The notes: generated by a model from the letters alone, not told the origin. Shown: positions 16,103 through 24,650, numbered from the stretch's first letter. The stretch: DNA of 53,035 bases from Actinomadura sp. BRA 177 (GCF_013372625.1 NZ_JABXFD010000655.1:1-53035); one strand, 5' to 3'. Numbers and translations are program-made.

Positions 16103-16114
16103 ATGCACTTGCAT
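16103..16114. promoter_or_regulatory. Palindrome ATGCA-CT-TGCAT in divergent promoter
   Basis: A perfect 5-bp-arm inverted repeat in the 106-bp gap between the kinase and acyl-CoA dehydrogenase starts. TTACTTACT beside it makes an AT-rich promoter-like stretch. A candidate operator for the TetR protein encoded at 17450; the same pattern occurs at 4279. Confidence 0.45.
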
Positions 16115-16164
16115 TACTTACTGAGGTGGGCCGATTATCGGGGAAACGACGCAGGAGGCTCGCC

Positions 16165-17457
16165 ATGGCTTGGGACTTCGAGACCGACCCCGACTACCAG
16201 GAACTCCTCGACTGGGCGGACGCCTTCGTCCGGGACGAGGTCGAGCCGCTCGACCTCGTTCTCGGCGACCCGTACGACAAGACCGACCCCCGCTACAAGC
16301 GGCTCGTCCGCCCCCTCCAGGACCGGGTGCGGGAGAAGGGCCTGTGGGCGTGCCACCTCGGCCCCGACCTCGGCGGCCAGGGATACGGCCAGGTGAAGCT
16401 GGCCCTGCTGAACGAGATCCTCGGCCGCTCCCGGTGGGCGCCGTCGGTGTTCGGCTGCCAGGCGCCCGACTCCGGCAACGCGGAGATCATCGCCCACTTC
16501 GGCACGCCCGAGCAGAAGGAGCGCTACCTGCGGCCCCTGCTGGACGGCGAGATCTCCTCGTCCTACTCGATGACCGAGCCGCACGGGGGAGCCGACCCCA
16601 CGCTGTTCACCACGCGGGCCGTCCGGGACGGGGACGGCTGGGTCATCAACGGCGAGAAGTGGTTCTCCTCGAACGCCCGCCACGCGACCTTCCTGATCGT
16701 GATGGCGGTGACGAATCCCGACGTGTCGGCATACCAGGGCATGTCGATGTTCCTCGTGCCGGCGGACGCGCCCGGCCTGACCACCGTCCGGAACGTCGGC
16801 GTCGGCGGCGAACGCGAGGGCTCGCACGGCTACCTGCGCTACGAGAACGTCCGCGTCCCGGCCGAGAACCTCCTCGGCGACGAGGGCGGCGCGTTCGTCA
16901 TCGCGCAGACCCGGCTCGGCGGCGGCCGCATCCACCACGCCATGCGGACGATCGCGCAGGTCCGCAAGGCGTTCGACATGATGCTGGAGCGGGCCGTCTC
17001 CCGGCAGACCCGGTTCGGCCCGCTCGCGAAGATGCAGATGACCCGCGAGAAGATCGCCGACAGCTGGATCGAGATCGAGCAGTTCCGGCTGCTCGTCCTG
17101 CGCACCGCCTGGCTGATCGACAAGCACAAGGACTACAAGAAGGTCCGCAAGGACATCGCCGCAGTCAAGGCCGCGATGCCGAAGGTCTACCACGACGTCG
17201 CGCAGCGCGCGCTGCACCTGCACGGCGCCCTCGGCGTGTCCAACGAGATGCCGTTCGCGGGCATGCTGCTCGCGGCCGAGGCGCTCGGCATCGCCGACGG
17301 CCCCACCGAGGTCCACAAGATCACCCTGGCCCGGCAGCTGCTGCGCGACGTCGAACCCGTCGAGGGCCTGTGGCCGTCCGGCCACCTGCCGACCCGCCGG
17401 GAGGCGGCCCGCGAGCGCTTCGCCGACGCGCTGGAGCTCGCGATCGCCGATGAGTGA
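16165..17457 (+). CDS. Acyl-CoA dehydrogenase
   Basis: A flavin-dependent acyl-CoA dehydrogenase (430 aa) with all three domains. Helical N-terminus: DYQELLDWADAFVRDEVEP. Middle FAD/substrate motif: SYSMTEPHGGADP, then INGEKWFSSNA. C-terminal helices: RIHHAMRTIAQVRKAFDMM and LHLHGALGVSNEMP. The ACAD10/11-like length and the divergent phosphotransferase suggest oxidation of a branched or hydroxylated acyl-CoA. It starts at ATG 16165 behind GCAGGAGG. The stop lies inside the next (TetR) gene with an 8-bp overlap (ATGAGTGA), so the two are an operon. Confidence 0.92.
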   Translation: MAWDFETDPDYQELLDWADAFVRDEVEPLDLVLGDPYDKTDPRYKRLVRPLQDRVREKGLWACHLGPDLGGQGYGQVKLALLNEILGRSRWAPSVFGCQAPDSGNAEIIAHFGTPEQKERYLRPLLDGEISSSYSMTEPHGGADPTLFTTRAVRDGDGWVINGEKWFSSNARHATFLIVMAVTNPDVSAYQGMSMFLVPADAPGLTTVRNVGVGGEREGSHGYLRYENVRVPAENLLGDEGGAFVIAQTRLGGGRIHHAMRTIAQVRKAFDMMLERAVSRQTRFGPLAKMQMTREKIADSWIEIEQFRLLVLRTAWLIDKHKDYKKVRKDIAAVKAAMPKVYHDVAQRALHLHGALGVSNEMPFAGMLLAAEALGIADGPTEVHKITLARQLLRDVEPVEGLWPSGHLPTRREAARERFADALELAIADE

Positions 17458-18082
17458 CACCCGCGGACGCCTGCTGGACGCCGCCGAGGCCCTCTACGCC
17501 GCCCGCGGCGTGGACGCCGTCAGCCTCCGGGAGATCCTCCAGGAGGCCGGCGCCCGCAACGCCACGGCCGTCCAGTACCACTTCGGGGACCGCGCCGGGA
17601 TCCTCCGCGCGATCTTCACCCGGCACGCCCCCGACGTGGAGGCCCGCCGGCACGCCCTGCTCGACGCCTACGAGGACGGCGAGCAGGGCGTCCGGCCCCT
17701 GGCGGAGGCCCTCGTCCGCCCGCTCGCCGCGCGCCTCGCCGACGCGTCGGGCCGCGCCTACCTGCAGATCTGGGCGGACGTCGTGAACCGCCCGGACCCC
17801 CTCGTCCCCGTCGCCGTGCTGGACGACCCGCGCGACAGCCTCTGCCGCTGGCGCACCCTCGTCGAACCCCTCCTCGAAGCGGACGCGGCGCGCCTGCACC
17901 GCCGCTTCACCGCCATCCTGTACGCGTCGATCGAGCTGGCCCGCCGTGCACGCTCCGGCCCCCGCACCGACGACCGCCTGTTCACCAGCTACCTGATCGA
18001 CGTCGTCGCCGCCATCCTCGGCGCCCCCGTCTCGCCCGAGACCCGCCGCCTCGCCGCCGAGCGCGACGCGGCGCTGAGGTGA
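17450..18082 (+). CDS. TetR-family transcriptional regulator
   Basis: 210 residues: an N-terminal TetR helix-turn-helix (RGRLLDAAEALYAARGV, VSLREILQEAGARNATAVQYHFG) and an all-helical ligand domain. It is coupled to the acyl-CoA dehydrogenase by an 8-bp overlap, so it probably represses this operon and the divergent kinase operon. Its likely site is the palindrome at 16103. An acyl-CoA or fatty acid effector would fit the context but is inference. Confidence 0.88.
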   Translation: MSDTRGRLLDAAEALYAARGVDAVSLREILQEAGARNATAVQYHFGDRAGILRAIFTRHAPDVEARRHALLDAYEDGEQGVRPLAEALVRPLAARLADASGRAYLQIWADVVNRPDPLVPVAVLDDPRDSLCRWRTLVEPLLEADAARLHRRFTAILYASIELARRARSGPRTDDRLFTSYLIDVVAAILGAPVSPETRRLAAERDAALR

Positions 18083-18084
18083 CA

Positions 18085-18121
18085 TTCGTCCAAGACCAGC
18101 GGGGTCCGCGTCCCGCAGACT
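18085..18121 (+). promoter_or_regulatory. AraC-linked promoter, copy 1 (before VOC gene)
   Basis: TTCGTCCAAGAC (18085-18096), 19-bp spacer, -10-like CAGACT (18116-18121), 26 bp before the VOC start. The same box and spacing occur at 25174 and 28592. Confidence 0.55.
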
Positions 18122-18147
18122 GGGCATGTCAGACCAGGGAGGACGAC

Positions 18148-18510
18148 ATGACGAGCGAGATCCGCCGGACCTTCTACCCGCTGATCAGGTCCGCCGACCC
18201 GGCGCGGACGATGGCGTGGCTGGACAAGGCCTTCGGCTTCACCGAGATCGCGGCCCACAAGGACGACACCGGGAAGATCGTCCACGCCGAGATGACCTTC
18301 GACACCGGCATGATCATGCTGGGCGCCGCCGAGACCCCCGCGGCGGCGATCTACGTGGCCGTCGACGACCCCGACGCCCACCACGACCGCGCGAAGGCCG
18401 CCGGCGCCGACGTCTTCCGGCCGCTCACCGACCAGGACTACGGCTCCCGCGACTACGCGGCCCGCGACCCGGACGGCAACGAGTGGTACTTCGGCACCTA
18501 CCGCCCCTGA
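18148..18510 (+). CDS. VOC-family (glyoxalase/bleomycin-resistance fold) protein
   Basis: A single-copy VOC module of 120 residues starting MTSEIRRTFYPLIRSADP. The paired beta-alpha-beta units are visible (MAWLDKAFGF, then AIYVAVDDPDAHHDRAKAAGADV) with the usual C-terminal RDPDGNEWYFGTY. Members act on or bind small electrophiles; the substrate is unknown. ATG 18148 follows GGGAGG. The frame is open to 18079 but the promoter lies there. The 3' end overlaps the convergent amidohydrolase gene. Confidence 0.85.
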   Translation: MTSEIRRTFYPLIRSADPARTMAWLDKAFGFTEIAAHKDDTGKIVHAEMTFDTGMIMLGAAETPAAAIYVAVDDPDAHHDRAKAAGADVFRPLTDQDYGSRDYAARDPDGNEWYFGTYRP

Positions 18511-19576
18511 CCGACCCGCCGCCCCGCGACGAACACCGCCGCCGGCCGCGCCAGAACCCCGGGTCGTCGCGCGGATCCTCCCGGTAGGCCACGAGATTCG
18601 CGGGACCGCCCGCCCGCAGCCCGGACACGCCGAGGAAGTCGCAGGCCGCGGTACTCGCCGCGGCCAGCGCCTTCTCCGGCGCCAGCCCCAGCTCGACCAG
18701 CAGCGCGACCTCCTCGGGCACGCTGCCCACCACGTCCGTACCGGCCAGGATCCGGACCCCGAGCCGATCCGCGAGCCGCAGCAGATGGCCGATCCGCTCC
18801 CGCCGCACCAATCGCCGCTCACGCCGCCCGGCATCCTCCCCGCTCCTAGGCGCGACCACCGCACACAGCGTCGGCGTCCACGCCCCGCCCGCCTCGGCCA
18901 GCGCCGCCACGTCCGCCTCGCTCATCCCGGCGCCGTGCTCGATCGAGTCGACCCCCGCGCCGACCAGCTCCCCCGCGAACGCCGTGGTCGTATGCGCGGC
19001 CACCCTCGCTCCGGCCCCGTGAACAGCGCTCACCAGCCTCCGAACGTCATCCACCGAGTACGTAGGAACCGCATCAGCCGGACGCGGCGCACCGGTCTCC
19101 AGCAGCGGAAAGTCGCCGATCAGCTTCACCCACCGCGCCCCGGCGCCGACCTCCGCGAGCGCCGCCTCGATCAGCCCGTCCGCCGGCACGGGCGAATGCA
19201 GCTCGGGAAAGTACTGCCCCTCCGGCGCGAGGAACCGCCCGCAGGCCATCAACCCGACGCCGCCGGGCTCCTCCAGCAGCCGCAGGGTCATGCTGCCGGG
19301 ACTGCCGAGATCCCGGACGACCGTGATCCCCGCCTCCCGCGCCGCGCGCAGGTTCGCCCGCGCCTCTCCGAAGCTGAGCGGACGCGGCCACCCGTCCGCG
19401 CCGCTGCCGACGGTCAGATGGCAGTGCGCGTCGACCAGGCCCGGTAGGAAGAACCGCCCCGGAACCGGCTCGCCCCCATCCGGAGGCGTGTCCGTCCAGC
19501 GCCCCCGCTCGTCGATCCCGCCGATTCCCGCCTGCCCTTCGGGCAGGAACACGCCCTCGATCCGCCACCCCGTCAT
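18425..19576 (-). CDS. Amidohydrolase-family protein with 3'-terminal frameshift
   Basis: Metal-dependent amidohydrolase starting MTGWRIEGVFLPEG. It has the metal-binding H-C-H in LVDAHCHL near residue 50, a Lys in RWVKLIGDF, His in VAAHTTTAF and IEHGAGM, and the catalytic Asp in LAGTDVV. The last 44 residues of the open frame are Arg/Ser-rich nonsense running antisense to the VOC gene. Adding one G to the CCCC run at 18557-18560 restores a normal tail, D-P-G-V-L-A-R-P-A-A-V-F-V-A-G-R-R-V, ending at a stop at 18498-18500. So either the gene is frameshifted near its end or the base is a sequencing error. Confidence 0.8.
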   Translation of the reverse strand: MTGWRIEGVFLPEGQAGIGGIDERGRWTDTPPDGGEPVPGRFFLPGLVDAHCHLTVGSGADGWPRPLSFGEARANLRAAREAGITVVRDLGSPGSMTLRLLEEPGGVGLMACGRFLAPEGQYFPELHSPVPADGLIEAALAEVGAGARWVKLIGDFPLLETGAPRPADAVPTYSVDDVRRLVSAVHGAGARVAAHTTTAFAGELVGAGVDSIEHGAGMSEADVAALAEAGGAWTPTLCAVVAPRSGEDAGRRERRLVRRERIGHLLRLADRLGVRILAGTDVVGSVPEEVALLVELGLAPEKALAAASTAACDFLGVSGLRAGGPANLVAYREDPRDDPGFWRGRRRCSSRGGGSVRGGRCRSTTRCRPGRGPRSRGSRSPGR

Positions 19577-19621
19577 GGTCCCGAATCTAGGACTGTGACG
19601 GGCCGGCCCGAAAGGTTTGGA

Positions 19622-20137
19622 ATGATCGGGGTCATGGATGCGGCGATGCTTCTGCGCGACGTTGAGTCCGACGATCTCGGCGCCTACATCCGAATGCGGT
19701 GCGACCCGGTCATGATGGCCGAGCTCGGGGGACCGCTGCCGGAGGACGGCATGGCGGCCAAGGTCCGCCGCGACGTCGCCGACGCGGCCGCCGACAGATC
19801 CTGGATCAAGATGATCACCCCCGCCGGCGACCCCGCCGCCGTCGCCGGGACGGTGTCACTGTGGTCCCACACCAAGGACGGCGAGACCTTCTCCGAGATC
19901 GGCTGGATGGTCCTGCCCGAATGGCAGGGCAGGGGCGTCGCCAAACGCGCCGTCCGAACAGTCCTCGAAGCCGCCCGCGAGGACGGCCGCTGGGGCACCG
20001 TCCACGCGTTCCCCGCAACGACGAACGCCCCGTCCAACGGAATCTGTCGCTCCCTCGGCTTCACGTTCGTCGAGGAGAAGGAAGTCGTCTTCGCCGGCAA
20101 GTCACTACGAGCGAACCACTGGCTCATCGAGCCCTAG
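19622..20137 (+). CDS. GNAT-family N-acetyltransferase
   Basis: 171-residue GNAT, RimJ-like in order: MLLRDVESDDLGAYIRMR, EIGWMVLPEWQGRGVAKRAV with the Q-G-R-G-V-A acetyl-CoA loop, then SNGICRSLGFTFVEE. ATG 19622 follows GAAAGG; GTG 19595 and ATG 19634 are also in frame. It is transcribed away from the amidohydrolase gene across a very short gap, so one of the two messages is probably close to leaderless. The acceptor is unknown. Confidence 0.82.
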   Translation: MIGVMDAAMLLRDVESDDLGAYIRMRCDPVMMAELGGPLPEDGMAAKVRRDVADAAADRSWIKMITPAGDPAAVAGTVSLWSHTKDGETFSEIGWMVLPEWQGRGVAKRAVRTVLEAAREDGRWGTVHAFPATTNAPSNGICRSLGFTFVEEKEVVFAGKSLRANHWLIEP

Positions 20138-20295
20138 CGCGCGGTTATTGGGAGGTCCGTGGGTGAGGGACGGTGTTACGGTTCGGGTGCCGGCCGCGGG
20201 ACTTCGGCGCGACTTCCGGAACCCACCTCTAAAGTGATGATTCGCTGCTCGTGCTCCCCTTCCCCGGCCGGCACTCCCATCCTCGACCCTGGGAA

Positions 20296-21702
20296 ATGAT
20301 GAGCGACACGTTCGCGGATCTCGTCGCGTGCGAGGACGTGCTGATGTTCGTCAACGCGGCGGTCACGTCGACCGGGCAGCGGGAGTTCCACCACGACGCT
20401 GGGGAACAGCGTCTCAGCCTTGATTTCCTGCACGAGTACATGTTGGAGAACTATCGCGAGGTGTATGGCGCCGCCCTCGCGCTGGACGTCAACGACCACA
20501 ATGCGGCGATCATCATCCGGAATCTGCTGGTGCGCGCTGGTGATGTCGGAGTCGAGGAGCGTAGGCGCGAAGGACTGCTGATCGCGCGGCGGTTGGAGTT
20601 GATGCCGCAGCAGCGCGTGTACCGGGTCTTTCGCGAACTGCGGCGGCTCGGGGTGAACAACCGGCGGACGCGCGCCATTATCCGTGACTGGATGGCAGGG
20701 CGCCGCGATCCCGCGTTCGACTTCGTGAAGTACCGGGGTGCGGTGAAGGACGTGGCGCGGCATGCGCATCTGCGGCTCGGCGAGGAGCAGCACGCGTTCC
20801 TCTTCGCGCCGCACGAGATGAAGTCGTTCCGGACGCCGATCTTCGAGAAGTGGCGCCGGGCCCACTACGAGCAGGCCGCGATCTATGAGCTTCCGTACAC
20901 GGTCGCCGAGGGCTTCGCGGCCAAGCACGGGATTCCGCGCGAGGTGTTCCTGGAGCGGATCGAGCACAGGATGACGCGGCTGGAGCGGCTGCGCATGCAG
21001 GGGAGCGGCGTCCGCGCGGAGCTGGGGGAGATGCCGCTGACCCGGCTGGCGTCGTACGTGCTGTCGCTGCCGCTGGACGAGCGGGCCGAGCGGCGGGCCG
21101 AGCTGTCGGGGGCGCTGCGCACGGCGGCGCGGCGGGTGGCCGGGGCGGCGCGCGGATCGTGGGGCAGGGTCGCCGCCGTGCTGGACGACAGCTACTCCTC
21201 GCTCGGGTCGGGGGTGAAGCGGCGCCGGCCGCTGGCGGTCGCGCTCGCCTCGCACTACCTGCTGGAGGCGCTCGCGAAGGAGTACACGCCGCTGTGGACG
21301 TCGGGGCGCACCGACGAGCTGCTGCTCTACCCGTCCGGCCCGACGCCGCTGGGCCTGCGGATCATCGACGCGCTGGACACCGCGCCCGAGCGGCTCCTGA
21401 TCGTCTCGGACGGCTGGGACAACGCGCCGCCCGGCCTCGCCGCGGACGTCCTGCGGATCTGGCGGACCCGCCTCGATCCCGGCCGGCGGGTGCTGATCGT
21501 CCATCTGAACCCGGTGTACGACGCCGACGACTTCGACGTGCGGCGGCTCGCTCCGGGCGTGCCGACGGCGGGGATCCGCGATGCGGAGAATCTGGCCACG
21601 CTTGTTGAGCTGGCTCGGTTCGCCGAGGGGCGGGTCGGGCTCGGCCGGCTGCGGGACCATCTCGACGGCCGTGTCGCCCGTTTCCTGGGGGAGTCCGTAT
21701 GA
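20296..21702 (+). CDS. TROVE (Ro60)-like helical repeat protein with vWA-like domain
   Basis: A 468-residue protein with two parts. Residues 1-270 are helical repeats resembling the Ro60/TROVE ring, notably VFRELRRLGVNNRRTRAIIRDW followed by AFDFVKYRGAVKDVARHAH, and later MPLTRLASYVLSL. Residues 290-440 look like a von Willebrand A domain: the MIDAS-type D-x-S-x-S is in VLDDSYSSLGSG (Asp near 297), and LLIVSDGWDN near 372 supplies the second metal-site Asp. Ro60 proteins bind misfolded RNA and Y RNA. RNA binding here is inferred from fold resemblance only. ATG 20296/20299 is preferred to GTG 20251. The stop overlaps the next start (ATGA). Confidence 0.6.
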   Translation: MMSDTFADLVACEDVLMFVNAAVTSTGQREFHHDAGEQRLSLDFLHEYMLENYREVYGAALALDVNDHNAAIIIRNLLVRAGDVGVEERRREGLLIARRLELMPQQRVYRVFRELRRLGVNNRRTRAIIRDWMAGRRDPAFDFVKYRGAVKDVARHAHLRLGEEQHAFLFAPHEMKSFRTPIFEKWRRAHYEQAAIYELPYTVAEGFAAKHGIPREVFLERIEHRMTRLERLRMQGSGVRAELGEMPLTRLASYVLSLPLDERAERRAELSGALRTAARRVAGAARGSWGRVAAVLDDSYSSLGSGVKRRRPLAVALASHYLLEALAKEYTPLWTSGRTDELLLYPSGPTPLGLRIIDALDTAPERLLIVSDGWDNAPPGLAADVLRIWRTRLDPGRRVLIVHLNPVYDADDFDVRRLAPGVPTAGIRDAENLATLVELARFAEGRVGLGRLRDHLDGRVARFLGESV

Positions 21703-22841
21703 CGTTCAAGCTGGACGGTCTGCGGACGGGCCCGGCGCAGGTGTGGGGTTCGGTGCGGCTCGTCCCGCTCATTCGCGACGAGCCCGTCCCGCATCTGCGG
21801 TTGCACCGGAAGGTGTACCAGGAGCCGGTGTCGATCGTGGACGTGGGCGACGCCTACTACGTCTCGTTCGTTCCGCACGCTTTCGTGGCGGCCTGGAGCG
21901 ACGGTGACCAGATGCCGGCGGCCTCCTACGGGACGCGGCTGTTGGAGCGAGACGCCGAGGAGGCGCTGCCGCGTATGGCGGTGCGGACTGTGCGGCGCAT
22001 GGCGCGGAAGGCGGGTAAGGACCGGCTCCGCTTCCTGCCCCTGCACCTGGCCGTCGAGGGGTATCTGGCGCTGCACTTCGGTGGGCCCGAGATCGTCTGG
22101 GAGGAGTGGGCGCGCAAGGCCGTCGCGCAGGGCCTGTCGCCGCGCTGCGAGGAGGCGTATCTCGGGCTTCAGGTGCGCGGACTGGAGGACGCGCTCAGGA
22201 TCTTCGAGATCCATCCCGGGCAGTGCGGCGTCATGGTCTACGTCGCGGACGCGCTGGCGAGCGCGTTCGCCGTCCCGCATCCCGACGACTATCGGGCACT
22301 GCACGCGACGCTGGTCGAGGACCTCTTCGGCGAGCTGATCTACACGTACGGGCTGCTGGGCGCGCCCGCCGGGGACCTGTCCGCGCGCATCGACGACACG
22401 GAGGTCCGCTCGCTGGAAGACCTGCGGACGGCGGCGGAGATCCAGCAGGAGGAGTGGGCGTCCTTCCACGATGGGGTCATGGCCGGGCAGTTGTTCGATG
22501 AGGACGGCTCCCGGCAGGTCGTCCAGCACCTGCACGGATTCGAGCTCACGCGGTTCCTGCCGTCGTTCGCGCTGGACGGCGAGAACCACATCGGCGAGGC
22601 GATCACGGACGCGGAAGGCCGTGTCGCCTACCTGAAGTCGTTCCGGCTCTCCGACGCCCAGGTCAGGCGCGGCTACCTGCTCAGGAGGCTCGCCGAGCAC
22701 GACTGGCGGCTGAGCGCCACGGCCGCCGCGCTCGGCGCCGATGAGGCGGCGCTGGTGCTGCGCCTGGAACGGGCGGGGTTCGGGTACCTGCTGCGGCAGG
22801 ACGTCCTCGACCGCTACCGGGCGCAGCGGCGCGCTACCTGA
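21699..22841 (+). CDS. ARPP-2-like protein with C-terminal Fis-type helix-turn-helix
   Basis: 380 residues, translationally coupled to the TROVE/vWA-like gene. The N-terminus (RTGPAQVWGSVRLVPLIRDEPV) and the centre (FLPLHLAVEGYLALHFGGPE, RVFEIHPGQCG-type segment RIFEIHPGQCGVMVY) match proteins I recall as ARPP-2 domain proteins of actinomycetes. That domain was named for gene neighbourhoods with ADP-ribosylglycohydrolase and rhodanese-phosphatase proteins. Residues 325-375 (HDWRLSATAAALGADEAALVLRLE) resemble the Fis/NtrC DNA-binding helix-turn-helix. Its function is unknown, and the pair probably acts together. The stop overlaps the convergent PIG-L gene by 8 bp. Confidence 0.6.
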   Translation: MTFKLDGLRTGPAQVWGSVRLVPLIRDEPVPHLRLHRKVYQEPVSIVDVGDAYYVSFVPHAFVAAWSDGDQMPAASYGTRLLERDAEEALPRMAVRTVRRMARKAGKDRLRFLPLHLAVEGYLALHFGGPEIVWEEWARKAVAQGLSPRCEEAYLGLQVRGLEDALRIFEIHPGQCGVMVYVADALASAFAVPHPDDYRALHATLVEDLFGELIYTYGLLGAPAGDLSARIDDTEVRSLEDLRTAAEIQQEEWASFHDGVMAGQLFDEDGSRQVVQHLHGFELTRFLPSFALDGENHIGEAITDAEGRVAYLKSFRLSDAQVRRGYLLRRLAEHDWRLSATAAALGADEAALVLRLERAGFGYLLRQDVLDRYRAQRRAT

Positions 22842-23646
22842 GCCCCGCGAAGAGGTCTTCCTCCTTTTCGGGGGCATCGATGCGGCAGTAGTGGCGGACG
22901 AACGTCTCGAACGAGAACGCCGCGCGCTGCATCTCCTCCGGCATCCGCAGCAGGAAGATGTTCTCGCCCTGGCTGGCGTGCGCCTCCAGGGCCTTGCGCT
23001 TGGCGTCCACGTGCGCGGAGACGTCCACCACGCTGGTGATCAGCTCGTCGGGGGTGCCGAAGTCGTCCGGCGGGTCGAAGTCGAGTTCCACGCCCGCCTG
23101 CCGGGCGGTCTCGAACATCTGCTTGATGCCGGAGCGGGGGATGGCGGTGTAGTACAGCTTGTCGGGCACGCCGGTCTTCTCGGCGGCGGCCATCGCGATG
23201 CGGTGGGCCTGGATGTGGTCGGGGTGCCCGTAGCCGCCGTTCTCGTCGTAGGTGACGACGACCTGCGGGCGGTAGCGCTGCATCAGCTCCGCCAGCCGCC
23301 CGGCCGACTCGTCCAGCGGGACGTTCGCGAACGCGCGCGGGTCGTCGTTGGTCGACCAGCCGTCCATGCCGGAGTCGCGGTAGCCGAGTAGCTCCAGGTG
23401 GGCGATGTCGAGCAGGCCGGCCGACTCGCGGACCTCGGCGAGGCGGCGCCGCGCGACCTCTTCGGCGTCGTGCCCAGGCTCGCCGGGCTTCAGGCCGCCG
23501 GAGTCGTCGCCCTGCTCGCCGTTGGTGCAGGTGACCAGGACCGTCCGGATGCCCTCGGCGGCGCTGCGGGCGAGCAGCCCGCCGGTGCCGAGCACCTCGT
23601 CGTCCGGGTGGGCGTGGACGGCCATCAGCGTGAGTTCGTGCGTCAT
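22834..23646 (-). CDS. PIG-L family deacetylase
   Basis: Zinc-dependent LmbE/PIG-L deacetylase of 270 residues. It has LMAVHAHPDDEVLGTGG near residue 8 (metal-binding H-P-D-D) and NGGYGHPDHIQAHR near 138 (H-P-D-H). In actinomycetes the family includes the mycothiol enzymes MshB and Mca. The block after HPDDE differs from both as I remember them, so I leave the substrate open. ATG 23646 follows GGAGGAG at good spacing. It is convergent with the ARPP-2-like gene. Confidence 0.88.
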   Translation of the reverse strand: MTHELTLMAVHAHPDDEVLGTGGLLARSAAEGIRTVLVTCTNGEQGDDSGGLKPGEPGHDAEEVARRRLAEVRESAGLLDIAHLELLGYRDSGMDGWSTNDDPRAFANVPLDESAGRLAELMQRYRPQVVVTYDENGGYGHPDHIQAHRIAMAAAEKTGVPDKLYYTAIPRSGIKQMFETARQAGVELDFDPPDDFGTPDELITSVVDVSAHVDAKRKALEAHASQGENIFLLRMPEEMQRAAFSFETFVRHYCRIDAPEKEEDLFAGLR

Positions 23647-23702
23647 CCGGGGCTCCTCCAGGGTTCCGGTCGTCCACCCTACGTCGCGGACGCCGGAGTC
23701 GA

Positions 23703-24557
23703 TCACGTCTGGGACGTGGACTCCGCCGGGGAGAGGTCGGCGTGCGTCAGCAGGTGCGCCGGCGGCTCGAACGGGAACAGCGAGTGCGCTTCCGAGCCGT
23801 CCACCACGAGCAGTTCGCCGGGCGCGAGGAGCCGCCAGCCGGGGTCGTCGTCCATGCGCTCGCTGGCCAGCACGTGCGCGCAGCACGGTTCCCGGTGCGA
23901 GGCCACCTTCACGTGGCCGGGCTCGCGGTCGGAGTCCAGGTCACGGGCGTCGCCGGGGTCGCCGAGCGAGGGCCAGTTCACCCAGAGTTCGTGGGTCTCC
24001 GGGTAGCGCAGCGCCCAGATCCGTCCGGATTCGGCCAGCAGGACGTTGAGGGCGAAGACCGGCAGCTCGGCCGCGATGCGCCGGACGGCGGCGATCAGGC
24101 CGGACGTGGTGTCGCCGTGCCGCCGGATCTCCGCCGTGACGTAGGCGAAGACGAGCTCGGAGTCGGTCTGCCCCTGCATCAGCGCCCGGTCCACGTCGGT
24201 GAGCCACGAATCGAGGACGTCGAGGCCGCGCACCACGCCGTTGTGGGCGAACAGCCGGTCGTCCATGACGAACGGGTGCGAATTGTGCACGTTGATCTCG
24301 CCCGTCGACGCGTACCGGACGTGGGAGATGTACGTGTGCGACACGACGCCGCGCGCCTCGGCGTTGAAGTCGGCGTCCTTGAACGCGGCGATGGGCGCGC
24401 GGTCGCGGACGGGCTCCTCGCCCAGGGAGAACCAGCCGAGGCCCGTCCCGTCCGGCATGCGGCGGCTCTGCAGGCTCAGGCTGAGCGGGGCGTCCAGCAG
24501 CCAGAACGTGGCGCGGACGCGCGGCCCGCCGGTTGTCATACCGAACAGTCGGCACAT
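23703..24557 (-). CDS. Class II glutamine amidotransferase (YafJ-like)
   Basis: A 284-residue Ntn hydrolase. Cys2 at the very N-terminus (MCRLFGMTTGG) is the nucleophile after Met removal. Other family marks are MPDGTGLGWFS, SHVRYASTGEINVHNSHPF, LFAHNGVVRG and MQGQTDSELVFAYV. It resembles YafJ/EgtC-type stand-alone amidotransferases that hydrolyse gamma-glutamyl bonds. No ergothioneine genes are beside it, so EgtC is not supported. The Cys2 requirement fixes the start at 24557; the frame extends upstream to 25250 only as a shadow. Confidence 0.87.
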   Translation of the reverse strand: MCRLFGMTTGGPRVRATFWLLDAPLSLSLQSRRMPDGTGLGWFSLGEEPVRDRAPIAAFKDADFNAEARGVVSHTYISHVRYASTGEINVHNSHPFVMDDRLFAHNGVVRGLDVLDSWLTDVDRALMQGQTDSELVFAYVTAEIRRHGDTTSGLIAAVRRIAAELPVFALNVLLAESGRIWALRYPETHELWVNWPSLGDPGDARDLDSDREPGHVKVASHREPCCAHVLASERMDDDPGWRLLAPGELLVVDGSEAHSLFPFEPPAHLLTHADLSPAESTSQT

Positions 24558-24650
24558 GACCGGAGGATGCCCGGCCGGACGGGCGATAAGACCCGGACGC
24601 CAAGAAATGACCTTCGACGGCGGGCCCTTTGATGACGTACCGTCCGGTGT

